DNA from: Garcia nutans
Lineage: Eukaryota; Streptophyta; Magnoliopsida; Malpighiales; Euphorbiaceae
Assembly (NCBI GenBank): GCA_947685225.1
Contig: CANTUV010000051.1
Location: 5,456,001-5,520,000 of the forward strand
Direction: 5' to 3'
DNA length: 64,000 bases
Positions 37,090 to 49,828 of the stretch are shown piece by piece. The notes under the pieces were generated by a model, which was not told the origin of the DNA, made no database searches, and saw only the letters and a list, made by a program, of their open reading frames with translations. Each line of letters starts with the position of its first letter. Position 1 is the first letter of the stretch. Both the position numbers and the translations under genes were made by a program.

Positions 37090-37660
37090 CCTTTTCCCAG
37101 AGAATAGATTGCTCCTAATATTTCTTTTACTACCATCATAGCGGCAGTTAATAATTGAGGAGGTGGCATGCCTAATGTTTCTCCAACATATTAAGTATTT
37201 GCTATCTCGAAGGATTGGAAAGAACTTTCAAAGGTTTCTTTCACTGCTTTGACATATGGGGTTGAGACCGGCTTAGTGATTAGAAGGTCTTCTTCCTCTA
37301 AAATTTCAATCATCTTTCCTTCAATGATGAATTTGACCTTCTGATGTAGAGATGATGGTACTGCCCTTGCCGAATATTTTCATGGTCATCCTAATAGCAT
37401 GCTGTAAGTTGGTACCATTTTCATCACTTGAAATGTGATGTTAAATGTGATTGGATCCACTTGGATGGGTATTTCAATATCCTCTAAAACCTCTCTCCTT
37501 GTCCCATCAAAAGCATGAACTATCATAGAGCTAAGCTATATGTACGTCTCATTGATTGGTAACTTTGAGAGGTTCATTTTAGACAGAATATTCAGAGATG
37601 ACCCATTATCCACCAGAACCTTGGAAATAGAATATCATTTGCATTAGACTGATATATATA
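37090..37660 (-). pseudogene. Tat aspartic protease with G-patch-like tail
   Basis: The minus-strand frame reads VLVDNGSSLNILSKMNLSKL, the active-site loop in DNGSS form usual for Tat proteases. IVHAFDGTRREVLEDIEIPI and TFQVMKMVPTYSMLLG follow, then a region ending in IYSLGKGLG, which resembles a G-patch. A few stops interrupt it. The protease cleaves the polyprotein. The 36442-37089 stretch is the decayed linker to RT. Confidence 0.8.
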
Positions 37661-38469
37661 AGGCTTTCGTATGCCTAGTCCCTTCTCTAGGTATTTCACC
37701 ATCCATGAAGGATATGTAATTTGCTGCCATTATGCTCCCAACTATATTGTTCAGACTTTCTATAGATATATCGTGGCAAACATGTGCCTAATTCAGCATC
37801 ATAAGTAGTGCATTTCGATGAGATTCTGAATTTAAATCAAAGATAGCAATGAAACTCTAGCTAGAGTTCTATTCAACTATCAATCATCTTGTACTCACTT
37901 TGTTTAACCAACTTCAAGAATTCACATGCCTCATGCTCCGAGATTGGCTTCTTTACTTCTAATTGTGAGTCATTCTTTTTGTTTGCATCTTGAAACTGTT
38001 TGACTTCACTCTCTTCTGTTAATTATACTTCCTTAGCTTTCCCTTTCCCACACGTTTCAAGTTCATGTTTTCTTCGATTCTCCACTTCTTCTGGAGTATA
38101 ACAATGATCACTTCTCGCCATGCCACCTACTATAGAAATATTGACTACCTTTCCAATTTTACTATTTGCTTGGCATATACCCTAATTATTAATTGTTATC
38201 TCGCACCCATATTTCCAAGGCACTACTTTTGAATCTTTATATCTGAAAAGAGCTGTTGTTTTTATTACAAGTTTTGGGACTCATGAAGATTTGTCAAACT
38301 TTTTCTTTTGGTTACTTCTGGCAAACATGATATTATAATGGGTGTTGGAATAGATAAATCATAGACACCATATTCACATCTTCCATTTTCTTTCTTTCTA
38401 TGCCAAAGATCACAATTTTAGCAACCATATCAAGTTTTGAACTTTCATCTTGAACTGCAGGCATTCATT

Positions 38470-39900
38470 AATTGTATGATCTAATGCTTTACCATGGTAG
38501 TCACAAAAAGACTCCAGTTAAGGGGAAGACTTATCTCCTGATTGGATTTCAAGAATCATTCCATTTTCACCAAGATTCGAAAAAGCTGCCCTATAGGCAT
38601 TTAAACTTTCTCTACCTTTTCCTTACACTGATGAATCTCTTTTTCAATTACAACATTGATTTTGCCCCCATTATGGTTCGATAGAGGATTATTGTTCACG
38701 TTAGGAGTTTTTATTTCTTAATTGAATTTCAACCATTCTGCATTTAAAAGACTTTGGACCTTCCTTTTAAATGCGGTGTAATTCTCAATGGAGTGCCCAG
38801 GTGCCCCTGCATGGTACTCACACTTTGCATTGGAGTCATACCACTTGAGGGTAAGGTGGCTTCATTGGTTCCAATAAGCACACTTGTTGTCCTTGAAGTA
38901 GTTGAGGCAACAATTCTGAATAAGTTATGGGGATAAGGTCAAATGTTTCTATCTTCCTTTCTCGAAGGTGATTATTCTGTTACCCTCATTGATTGAGTTG
39001 TTTTGTTCTATTGTTTGTTCCTTGAGCAGATGTGGGAGCATCTAGTGGAGTGGAATAAAGAGCATTTTGAGAATTCGTGAACTGGGGAGCGTGATAAGGG
39101 AACTAATACATTTCAGGCCCTATATTTGCCACACTATGTGATGGGGGATTATGATAATAATTTTTATTAAGCTGCAGATGTCCTTCTATCATATGGGCTT
39201 CTCCCTCTTTCTTGTTGTCTGAATATTATCTTCTTAAGTTATTCTCTTCAGTACTTCGCTCTTTAATATTTTCTTTTTTTATGGCTTACTCGATCCTTTT
39301 CCCAGCTAGGACCAAATCTGAGAAATTGGTGGTTGTGTTAGCTAGCAGCATGTTATAAAATGGATGTCCCAATATGTCCCAAAAATTGGATATCATCTTC
39401 TTATCTGTGAGAGGGGACTAACTTGAGTTGTCTTATCCCTCCATCTTTGCACATATTCCTTAAAAGTTTTTTCATTTTTTTCTTTTTCATAGTTCTCAAA
39501 TCATCTCTGCTAGGTGTCATATCCATATTATGTTTATATTGCTTTATGAAAGCATATGTCAGATCTTTCCATCTTTAAATGTGTGTTCGATCTAAATTCA
39601 TGTATCACCTTATTGCTGGTCTTATAAGACTTTCTTGAAAAATATAAATTAATAATTTCTCATTACTGATGTATATTGTCATCCTACTACAGAACATCGA
39701 TAAATGACTTTGAGAACATGATAGACCATCATATTTTTATAGTCTGATATTTTGAATTTTAATGGTACAATCACATCAGATACCAAGCAAAATTGGAATG
39801 CATTAGTGGTTCCATATACATTGACTCCTTTAATCATCTTTAAAGGCTTCTCTAATCACTCTATTTTTTCCAAAACTAGTTTAAAACTAGACCTTTTGAA
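38470..39900 (-). pseudogene. Tat gag, C-terminal part
   Basis: The retrotransposon gag core is at 39600-39280: AFIKQYKHNMDMTPSRDDL, KTFKEYVQRWRDKTTQV and a PISQ/GKGSS-like decay where relatives have a G-E-R-I-E motif. Further on, KCEYHAGAPGHSIENYTAFK and LLNAEWLKF (38850-38740) represent the CCHC-like block of this lineage, with a second similar YHGKALDHTINEC repeat near 38490. The N-terminus lies on the far side of the hAT insertion. Many stops. Confidence 0.75.
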
Positions 39901-39908
39901 ACTGCTCT

Positions 39909-42900
39909 TAGGGGTGTGCATTCGGTTAACTGCACCGAACCGACCCAAAATATAAAATAACCAAAATCTTAAAAAAATTATAAAAATTAACCGACTCGAA
40001 CCGAATATATTGAAAAACTAAAATTTAATCAAACCAAAATATTTCAGTGTGGTTAACTTATTATTACAGTTAACAATATAATAATAAAACTTTCTTAAAT
40101 CCTAATTAATCAATCCATAAATTTTCAAGATAAGGTAACTCTTATACATATATAAAAAAAAATAGCAATTAGCAATCTAGCCTAAAATATAATTTCATTG
40201 GACAAGTCCTAAAATAGTCAATGAATTTATAATTTTAATTATATTGTAAGAATTTCTAACTTCATCCACCAAAAGATTCAAAATAATCCTTAAAGTTAAT
40301 ATAGAAAGTGCCATTTTTTATAATAATCCTACACATTCTACATTTCCATACGGAGGATTAAAATGCAAAAAATATCAATTCAAAATAATTTCACACTTAT
40401 ACATCAAAGTAATCCAGCACTTTCAATTGTATATATATATATATATATATATAAATCAAATGAAGGCATAACTCATGTTAATTAAATGTTAATTAAATTG
40501 TAAAGTTTCCATCTATACATTCATTAATAAATTTCCAACTACATCAAAAACACTAAAACAATGACAGTGAACATATATATATATATATATATAATTGCAA
40601 CATAAAATGTTAATTAAAAATGAGAGAAACTCACATTAATGAAATTCTTCTTTAAGTCTCATTCAGTTTGCATTTGCAACCACTCCAATATTTGATAGAC
40701 CTGAAATTTTAGAAAATAAAAAGTATGAATTTAATATCTCAATTTCAAACTTCAATTATTGAAAAATAATATTTATGAGATATACCAAGCTCAAACTTTT
40801 CAAGTTCTGTTAAATCTTCTTCAATGTTGATTGGACACGAAGATGCTCGAAACCAATCTTGAGAGCAAACAAGTAATTGTACAATCTTAAGAGTTAGAGA
40901 ACTTCTAAAGGGATCAAGCACTCTTCCTCCTGTACTGAATGCAGACTCCAAAGCAACAGTAGATATTGGTATTGCTAGCATATCACGAGCTAAATGAGCA
41001 AGGATAGAAAATCTAGGGCTATTAAGTTTTCACCATTCTAAAATATCAAAATTCTCACTATCTTCTTCAACGTCTTCATTTAAATATCTATCCAACTTTG
41101 ATTTACTCTCTCCACCATCAATTATAGCCTTATATTTCTTAAATCTACTTTTCATCATCATTTGCACCCTTTGTGTTGGATTTTCAACTTCTACTCCAAT
41201 TGAAGATTGCACTAGCTCAATGTTTTGGCAACTTTGAGGTGCAAATAGATTTTTATACTCATGATATATAATATAGGTTGTCTCTCTTACTTCTTTAACT
41301 AATTTCAACCCTATATCACCTTCAAACATTTCAATAAGAGCAAACTCAACAAATTCTAATTTGAATCGAGGATTAAGCACAACTGCAATATATATCAATT
41401 TATTCTGTGAGGATCTCCCCAATATTTGTCAAACTTTCTTTTCATTTTTTCAGCCATTGCAATCAATTTATCATCATTACTAGCTCTCCATTATTTTAAA
41501 AGACAATTAGCCATACTAATCTTATGAAAAAAATTGTTACATGTGATACACAAAGAACCTGAAACTCTCAATGTTAACTCAAAAAAATGTTGCAAAAGAC
41601 CTATCATTCTCCTCAAATTGGCCCAATCCTCATCAGAAGGTACCCCATTAGATTCATCCCCCATAAGATCTATTTTAAAATAAGGATCTTGCTCATCAAA
41701 TCTATCAAACACCCTCTGAAATTTTTCAGCTGCATTTAGCATTAAATAAGTTGAATTCCATCTTGTATTAACATCAAGACACAATAAACTTTTACTTTCA
41801 TTTTTTTTTCTATTTCAATGCATTCTTTAAATTTCTTTAATCTTGCAGGGGATTGTCGTACATACTTCACAGCATCTCTAACTCAATTAACAGACACATT
41901 AATTTCTTTTAGACCATCTGTAACAACAAGATTAATTATGTGTGCAATACTTCTCATATGTAGATACCTACACTCTAAAGCACTAGTTCCCCAATTCAGT
42001 AATTTTTCTTCATATATGAGATGGCAAGATTATTTGAACTCGCATTATCAACCGTAATAGCAAAAACCTTATCAATACCCCATTCAAGCAAGCACATCTC
42101 AATTGCCCTACCAATAGTATCACCCTTGTGATTGGAAATTGGATAAAAGTTTATTATTCTTTTATGCAATTTCCAATCATTGTCTATAAAGTGTACAGTA
42201 AGACACATATAATTGATTCTCTGTAAAGAAGACCATGTATCAGTAGTTAGACACACCCTTTGACATGAACTTTTTTTTAAAAAAATCCAAATTTACTGTC
42301 TTAGTTGAGTAAAGATCAAAGCAATCACGTGATACAGTCCATTGAGAAGGAATTTGAAACCTAGGACATGCAAGTGACATGAAGTGTCTAAATCCCTCAC
42401 CCTCTAGAAAGTTAAAAGGCAATCACCATGTAAGTTAAACCCTTCCTAATTGCCTCTTGATCAAATTTCCAATTAGTAAGAGTACCTTCTTTTTCATGAC
42501 CTTTAGGACCTGGTTGGAGATTTAACCTTGCTTGGTGAGTGCTTTCTAAATGAGGATGTTTTCTACAAACACCAATATGATTTCTTAATGCAGTAGTGCC
42601 ATTTTTTCGTGGATGTGTATAAATAAGAACATCACAGTAATTACACTTGCCTTTGATATCATCATCTCCATCTTCGATCTTTGTAAAATGATCCCATACC
42701 ACTGACTTGGGCTTCACCTTTTTTTGTGTTTTGTTTGGTTTTGAAGTGGCATCTGGTTGACTTGAAGATTGGACATGAGCATTTGATTCTTCTATCAATG
42801 TTTCCTCTAAATGTTGTTGTTGTTGTTGTTGTTGTGCATTTTGGTTTTGTGCCATCTGATTTTTTTTAAATATAATTAAAATTAGTGAACCCTTTTTGAA

Positions 42901-43674
42901 TCAACTCAAGACAAGAATACCAGCAGCATGAATATTTTTAAAAAGAAAATAGGAAAAATGAATATTTTTTAAAAATATTTTTCCTTTTCAATTTATTTTT
43001 AAAAAATCCAAAAAAATCAAACGCGGCTTATTTTCTATAACCATGATGGTAATAATCGCTAAATGTATACAATATATATATACATGAAATTGAATGATTA
43101 AAATTCACAAAATCAATTTTAAAGCCATAAGGAGTTACCTTTATAGGTGTTCTCTGCTCCATATTCTAGGAAATTATAGTAGCTACAAAGATGATCCTAA
43201 CTTTTTAAACAAAGAAACAAAGAAAAGGGAGAGATGGGCAGGTGGTGAAAGAAAGGTTCAAGAAAGAAATCGAAAAAAATGAAACACATAAACAAAGAAA
43301 TGAGAGATGGCCGGATGGGAAAGAAACTAAAAAAGGTGAAATGAAGAGACGTGAAAGGTAGTAAGATTGCCAGAGATTACTTCTAACTTAAAACTTCTAA
43401 GAGAAGCTTTGACTTTTAAAATTTAAAATAAAAGATAAAAAAAACTTTTGATAAGTTTAAGAAATATAATAATAATAATAATATATTAATAATACATTTT
43501 GTTTATTTCAGTTATTTTTTATATAATTATAAAATTAATAAAAAAAATTAAACACTGAAAAATTTATATATTATCAACTGAACCAAATCAAAAATTAATT
43601 ATATCTCAATTGAAATAACTGAATTTTTATAGTTTGGTTTAGTTTTTTTGATTAAAATCGAATAATACCCCCTA
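39909..43674 (-). mobile_element. hAT transposon, autonomous type, inactivated
   Basis: The left end TAGGGGTGTGCATTCGGTT and the right end (reverse complement TAGGGGGTATTATTCG) form a short degenerate TIR. Flanking 8-mers ACTGCTCT (39901-39908) and ATTACTCT (43675-43682) match at 6 of 8 positions, as expected of an aged 8-bp hAT target duplication. It lies in the gag coding region of the Tat element. It contains one transposase gene on the minus strand and (TA)n runs at 40431-40453 and 40573-40593. Total 3766 bp. Confidence 0.9.
40740..42855 (-). pseudogene. hAT transposase, BED-finger/RICESLEEPER type, frameshifted
   Basis: MAQNQNAQQQQQQQ starts at 42855. A BED zinc finger follows (SVVWDHFTKI, then CNYCD...ALRNHIGVCRKH). 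After a frameshift near 42415 comes PFNFLEGEGFRHFMSLACPR. A second shift near 42256 gives CLTTDTWSSLQRINYMCLTV and the AITVDNASSNN catalytic-region motif. Then come LHMRSIAHIINLVVTDGLK and TRWNSTYLMLNAAEKF (about 41770). The hAT dimerisation domain lies at 40980-40760: PISTVALESAFSTGGRVLDP and the DWFR-like end. Near 41860 an in-frame stop follows SVN. At least three frameshifts and one stop disable it. The family length (about 700 aa) matches. Confidence 0.9.
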
Positions 43675-43682
43675 ATTACTCT

Positions 43683-44110
43683 GCACCTTTAGGTCATCTA
43701 AGTCCGGTATTACTATAGGTTCTTCAGAAATAGTAGGAGGCCTAGGATTGGTTTGAGCTTCTTCAACTTGTACTCCTTGTGGTGCTCCTTGATGAGGCTG
43801 GGAAGCATATATATTCTTAGCTGGATGGACATTATTACTTGGCCTCCTTCTTCTGGTCGGTATGATGGGATAAAACCCGGTGGATATGCAGGATTACCTA
43901 TGGCACCCGTAAAATGATAAGCTATTGGGGTTCTTTATCATAAGGGATTATGCATGGTTTCTATGGTGTTCTTGCCTTTGAGTAAATCCATGAGTTGTAT
44001 CAATTGATTTCTTTTTTCTGAAACTTCCTCTAACTTAATTTTTATTTGGTCGATATCTCGTCTCGTTTCTTCTTGGGCTTGGTCCTACATGAGTCTAGTC
44101 TTTGATCGAG
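43683..44110 (-). pseudogene. Tat gag, N-terminal part
   Basis: This is the minus-strand start of gag, cut from its C-terminus by the hAT element. It contains coiled-coil-like QEETRRDIDQIKIKLEEV, LIQLMDLLKGKNTIETMHNP and a Pro-rich segment, AYPPGFIPSY. Two stops are visible. Confidence 0.65.
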
Positions 44111-44519
44111 TCCTGTAACGGTGAGTTAAGTTAGATTTATTTTTTAAAATTTAGGCTATGTTGATGTTCTGATGGTATATTTATTTTATATTAAAAAATA
44201 TTCACCATTTTTCATTTGTATGAAATCATGATGCAACAATCAGGCAAACTCATATTTTTTTTTAAATTTTAAATGAAAGAAAAAGGGAGGAAAAATGATA
44301 AATAATTAAATAACATCAATAATTAATTATCTTTATAAGAAAATAGATATTTTGCTTATCAAATTACAAAAAGAATCAAATCTTGCTAACTCTTGTGACT
44401 CTCATTTGAACCATCCGTAATAGGAAAGCTCTCGATATATTTTCCCAGTAGATCATAGAGTTCCTTTCCATGTGCCCCCTACTGGCATCTAAATCACCCT
44501 CATATGGTTCACTTCTTAA

Positions 44520-46150
44520 GCCATATTGTTTGATTATTGAGCTAGTGCCCTCAACTTTTTAGTGAGGTTGTCAGACTGCATACATACTCTTGTAAAGTTA
44601 TTATAGTAAAAAATACAATCTTCCTTGTATGCTCTTATACGAGCTATTAAATTATTTTTTCTACCAAGATTTGCCATATGGAAGCTGTCAGTTGATCTGT
44701 TTGGTCTTGATATGCTTGGATTTTTCATATCAAATTTTAGATATCAGTTTGTTGTTGGCATGATTCCTCGACTAGAGCTTTTATCTCACTTTTCATGTTT
44801 TCTTCCCTTTCTTTATGTCCCTCTAATAACACTTGGAGTCTACACATATTCCCCTTTAAATTGTTATTTTCCTGCTCTAGCTCAGGTGCTTTTCTTTTGA
44901 ATTCTAAGATTGATGTCTTCCTTTTCATCACATTGGACTCTTTTAATTGTATTTGGACTTTTAATATTTCACATTTAAGCTTTTCAATTTCTTCGCGCAG
45001 CTCAAAAGCCCTTTTTTTCGCTTCTGTAGTCTCCCAAATCTAATGAGCCATGTCTTCATTATCTGTAGAAGATATTTTTTATTGATGGATACAGTAATAA
45101 GAACATGCTCACTTGATGTAGAGGGTCCTTTAGGCATCTTCACTACTGGAGGAATAAATTATTTTCCTCATTTTTGGTGCCATTCTAAATATCCTTGGGT
45201 TACTGAATCCCTGTAAATTTCAGATCGTATCTTTCTTACAGTTTGCCATGCATCCAAGATTGTACCCAGCTTAACAAATGTGTCTTCATCTCCATAATCA
45301 AACTCCATAAGGTTTAATCCTGCTGTTTGAGGATGAATTGAAGTGACCCAATTATCTTCTTACCATTGTAAGTGCATATACAATAAGTCCCCATATTTCT
45401 ATTAGAAGTACCCATGTGAGATCCCTACAATTGAATGTTAATGATTGTCTATCTTTCCAAAAAGCCAAAAAAGACACATCTTTTTTCTTTTATTTGTTGC
45501 AGAAATCTCAACCATTGCTTCTTACAAGGAATTATTTCAGGCCATTCTATTGATCCAAATTTTGTCACTTTATTCTTTGTTATGTTATGCCCTGATTCAT
45601 ACTCAATTATAGGAAACTAAAAAGAAGGGGGGTATGTAAAATGAGTCACGACTCATATACTTAAAAGAGTAGCACAACCCACAAATCACCCATTTCATTG
45701 TCTTTGACAATAATTTAATGATTTTATTATTTCTGCTAGTATACTAATTATCATATTTGTTCCCTTATTACACATGTGAAAAAGGTAATGACCTTGGGAT
45801 CCACACAGTTTAATTCCTTAGGGAATAAGACCATTCTATATATAAGTAGCGTAAAAACTTGAAACCCTTATTTTTATGAAGATTTCTCTTCACAAATTCC
45901 AACAAAGGCTCTGCTCAAACACCTTTAGATTGTGGACTCTCCCATTCCTCTATAGTCTTTGCTTGCACACCTATGATCTTAGTTAATTGTCTTCTTCCAA
46001 CTGCCCTCCTATCATGTACAAATGGTTTGATTTCACTCTTGTCTGATATATTGATCATAAAGTGGTATTCTTCTATAGTATGGGTCAAGTCCAATTGCCT
46101 AAATGTGAAGCATCGGTAATATGAGTCCTAATAATTGAGCATGACTTTCA
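44520..46150 (-). pseudogene. Tat accessory ORF: DUF7745-like domain plus coiled coil
   Basis: The minus strand from about 46130 reads SYYRCFTFRQLDLTHTIEEY and DRRAVGRRQLTKIIGVQAKT, which I recognise as the N-terminal domain (DUF7745 type) common in plant Tat elements. After several stops, WPEIIPCKKQWLRFLQQIKE near 45500 fits the later part. A Glu/Lys-rich coiled coil follows (44737-44931: EQENNNLKGNMCRLQVLLEG, HKEREENMKSEIKALVEE), then IRAYKEDCIFYYNNFTRVC. Function is unknown. By position it is a structural extension of gag. Confidence 0.65.
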
Positions 46151-46912
46151 GCATTAGTATGACCACTAGGACATACATTAGGTATGTAATCCAACCAAAC
46201 TATTCATTGAACTGCATTCTTTGTTGTGGACTCAAATTATCCTAGACTTCCTTTAGAGCCCTCAAATTATTTTGCTGAAAGTCTATACGCTCTAATGTGG
46301 AAAGCTGAAGTAAAACCCCCATCTGGACACAATCTCCTTCTTCTCTTTACTTTTTTACTTTTGAATGTGATAGAACTTCCACCTCAAATGTATCTATTAC
46401 AATCCTATTATAACGATTCATGTCGGATGGTCACAAGAGTATGAAGTTGTTCCTGATGTAAAAGAGACAACAAAATATGTTCATTAGTTGCCCAATGAAT
46501 TAGCATAAATATGTTTATGACAAATGCTAAAATTTTATGCAATGCAAAATTACAATGTTGTATGATGCGAAGTTACAATGTCATATAAAATTACACAATA
46601 TTTATTCGAAGGGTGCCTTGTCATTGATTAATGGAGACATTTTCATCATAAGGGAATGTACTCTTGTATCTTATAGTGTAAATCTTGTAAGACACGAATA
46701 TATATTATTAAAAACATTCTCACAAATTAAAAATAGGGGTATATTATCTCAAATCCCATATAATTACAAAGATAATCCTATCTCTACTATTCCATATATG
46801 GCTTTGAATCCCTTTTACTCTCCCTCTCTTGCCACTTCATCACTCACAAGTGGCTCTGCTTCCATAGGCTCGTAATTCACTTCTTTGTAATCTTGAGGTA
46901 CTTCTTCATCTT

Positions 46913-47845
46913 CTATGGCTTGCACTTTACCATAATCTCATCCTCATGATAGGGTAGCTCTCCTATTTCCTCATCTATTTGTAGTGGCTCTTCTTCTAAC
47001 ATATCACCATCCAACTTAAACTCTGGTGGTCCTACTTCTTCTATTGCATCTTCATCATCTAAGATAATCAACTGTATTGGTTCGCTGTAGTAATTAGTAG
47101 TGACTGGCTTATAAAAGAGGATGGCACCGAGTGTTAAGCTATCCAAAGTCCACTTTAATCTCCCATCAAAATGGCAGGACTCAAAAGTTAAAAGACCTAG
47201 AGGCACATAGTAAGGGTTCATATTATTGGCTTAACAAAGAATCTCTTTAATCCTTCTCCAATCAAATCCATGCTTATAGGGGTGTATCAAAGGATTCTCT
47301 TTATAGTCTTCTACTACCTCTATCTCCTATGTATATCTGTTAATTAGCTCATCTTGATTATTCTAACCATATCTCCATTGAATTTGAAATATGACTAAGC
47401 AGTATTTTTTCATATTATCTTCTTGTAGGGTCAGGAGCCATTGGTCGAGATCTAAGAATAAGGTTAACCGCCTAAAGAAGCAAGATCATTGTTCAAACTC
47501 GAATTCCCAATTCTCAAAACATTCCAGTAACCATGCTTTGTCTAGTATGATTCCAATCTTATAGATCTTTGCTAGGTATCATAAGAGACAAAGCGCTTCT
47601 TCAGGGAAAGTTTGGACATCCTCCGCAGTCACATAAAAATAATTCAAAAAGGAAAACTCCACATGCCAATCAAGAAACTTAATGGGCGTATCAGACAACC
47701 CATATTTCCTCAATAGCAATGCTTGAAAACTACATATCATTTTAGCGTCTCTCTCGCGTAGTATTCTTTTGGCTATTTCTAAGACCAAATCTGACGGTAA
47801 GAGTTCAGCTACCCGCTCGATTGGAGGAAGGTTTTCAAGTTCCAT
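46913..47845 (-). pseudogene. Tat/Ogre ORF1-like protein, function unknown
   Basis: An 88-aa frame begins MELENLPPIERVAELLPSDL and continues EIAKRILRERDAKMICSFQA, LLRKYGLSDTPIKFLDWHVE and FSFLNYFYV. After frameshifts and stops (47570-47230) it reopens as MNPYYVPLGLLTFESCHFDG and an acidic tail. It sits between the PBS leader and the gag-like ORFs, the position of the extra ORF1 in Ogre-type elements. I know no biochemical role. Confidence 0.6.
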
Positions 47846-47879
47846 GTCTCAGCACTCTTCATACCATAGTGTGTAATTT

Positions 47880-48406
47880 TGCATGATATGTCATGTACAT
47901 GCATAAAAAGGTTAATATTGAAATTTTCATACTAGAAGTTGAATCGAATAAAAGACATATTGAAGAATACAAATACAAGATTGTTTTTTTAATGATCCTA
48001 AATAGATTTAGGATAATTTATCTAAATGTGTGAATGACTGGGTTAAGTTCTATTTCTAAGGATATGGATCTACCTTATTGCAGCATGGTTTTAAGGTTTT
48101 CAGACTGTGGGTGATCCCACTATTGCCCACAACCTGGACTAGGGGTTTTTTTCAGCCAATACCTAGCTAAAAGATAGTATGTATAAGAATTTTTCAAAAG
48201 CCCTGCCGGATTTCTCACAGAAACATCTCTACTTTATCCTGATGCCAATCCTATTAGGATAATAGATCCATTTCCGCTCTTGAAGTGAGTGTGTGATAAG
48301 AGACTATCAGTTACTTAGTTTGCAAAGAATAACAATTAATGAATTTCAAAACATAATTGTTAAATAAAACATAAATATTATAATAACATCATATAAACAT
48401 AAGTTA
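47880..48406 (-). other. Tat 5' leader
   Basis: Non-coding sequence between ORF1 and the primer-binding site. No frame longer than chance. Confidence 0.6.
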
Positions 48407-48427
48407 GTCCCCAGTAAAATCGTCGGC
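48407..48427 (-). other. Tat primer-binding site (decayed)
   Basis: The minus strand after the 5' LTR reads 'gccgacgattttactgggg'. It resembles the TGGCGACTCTGCTGGGG-type site (tRNA-Arg) used by Ogre/Tat elements, with several substitutions. Confidence 0.6.
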
Positions 48428-49595
48428 TATCGTACATGGGGCGACGGGGGAAATCAACGGATTATAAATTTAATTGTTTTAGTTATCTTATGTTTAGTTA
48501 TTGCTATTTTTTCATGTGTTAGGAGTCATCATCAATCAACTATAAGACTTGATTGGTCACCTATTAATGGTATGTATTTTCAAAGCATGGTTCAGTGGAT
48601 TGATTATGTGCAGGGAAAGAAAAATACCATAAAATACCCAAAATTGATACTATAATTATTGTGATATTTTATCATTTTTTATTTTTTATTATTAGAAGGA
48701 ATTATATTTATTGTCTGAATATAAATCTTGATTATATATTTTTATTCTTATTTTTTTAACTATTGTATCCAATCTCCAGAAAAAAATTTCTATTAAATTT
48801 GTTATTTTTTTTTATTTTTAATGATTTTATGTGATTAAATGTCTTAATATTTATTATTATTATTTTTATTATATCTGTTTCCTGGATATAACTGTTCTAA
48901 TTTTATATTTTTATTTATTTATTTATTTATTTTTTTATTCGCTAATTAATACATATTTATTATTTTTTTAGAAAAAATTATTTTTTTATTAAGGTGAACT
49001 TGAATTCAAAACTTAATTTTGAATTTCTACATACCTGTTTGACAGAATCAAAATTTTTATAGTTCAAATTATATTTTTGTTATGTTTGTATAACTAATTT
49101 ACTTATGTATATTGTTATTTCTAATATTATTATGTCTCCCTCTTGGTCTTTTCCTTTAAAATTATATATATTTTTAAATTTATTATTGATTATTCTTGGT
49201 GTTAATTATTTTTAGTGCCTATATATATATATTGATAATTATATTCACTTTCTGAATATAATTTGAGAAAAAAAAAATTAATAGTCATTAGACCCATGAC
49301 CTGGGTATTAAAAATTTACCTTTTTTTATCATATTTTTGTAGTGGTTAGTAAAACAAAATATATCAAATAAGGTATTTAAATTATGATTAATAGGATGAT
49401 TAATGATAAAATTGAGATATAAGAGTCAAAGTACATATTAAGAAATAAAAAATGGTCTATTATAATGACTAAACAAAATTTTTTTTATTATAATCTAAAC
49501 ATGTTTGATGTATTGAATTTTATATCTATTATTATTTATTTATACTATCATTTTTATTACAAAAGAAAAGGATAAAATAAAATAAATGAACAAAG

Positions 49596-49621
49596 AGGCC
49601 ACTGTAACATTACAGTGGCCT
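49596..49621. repeat. Perfect hairpin, 12-bp stem
   Basis: AGGCCACTGTAA and its exact complement are separated by two bases, within the LTR segment missing from the 3' LTR. Confidence 0.9.
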
Positions 49622-49635
49622 ATTTTTGTCTTTTG

Positions 49636-49714
49636 AAAGGGGCCTAAAACTGATGGGATATGTAAAAATAATAAATTCGTTGAGAAATTTAAAAAGGGGC
49701 CTAAAACTGATGGG
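49636..49714. repeat. Direct 22-bp repeat pair
   Basis: The block 'aaaggggcctaaaactga' plus TGGG occurs at 49636-49657 and 49693-49714, just after the 49596 hairpin. Confidence 0.9.
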
Positions 49715-49775
49715 GATTTCAAAGCTACCACTGTGGCTTTTTTTTTAATGAAATAAAAAAAATAGAAGCAATCTC

Positions 49776-49828
49776 AAAACTCATCGTTTAGGTGACGAGT
49801 TTTAACCTAATCTTATTCTATATATATA
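49776..49828 (+). promoter_or_regulatory. Hairpin followed by TATA-like box (plus strand)
   Basis: An 11-bp imperfect stem (49776-49803: AAAACTCATCG ... TGACGAGTTTT) is followed at 49819-49828 by TATATATATA and a pyrimidine-rich leader. It is antisense to the retrotransposon. Its promoter role is inference only. Confidence 0.3.

Noticed and set aside
43094..43282. Lys/Arg-rich plus-strand frame near the hAT right end
   Set aside because: Lies in the hAT 5' untranslated end. Composition explains it.
46226..46875. Plus-strand frames of 72 and 112 aa in the Tat block
   Set aside because: They lie between minus-strand Tat ORFs and show no domain or codon pattern.
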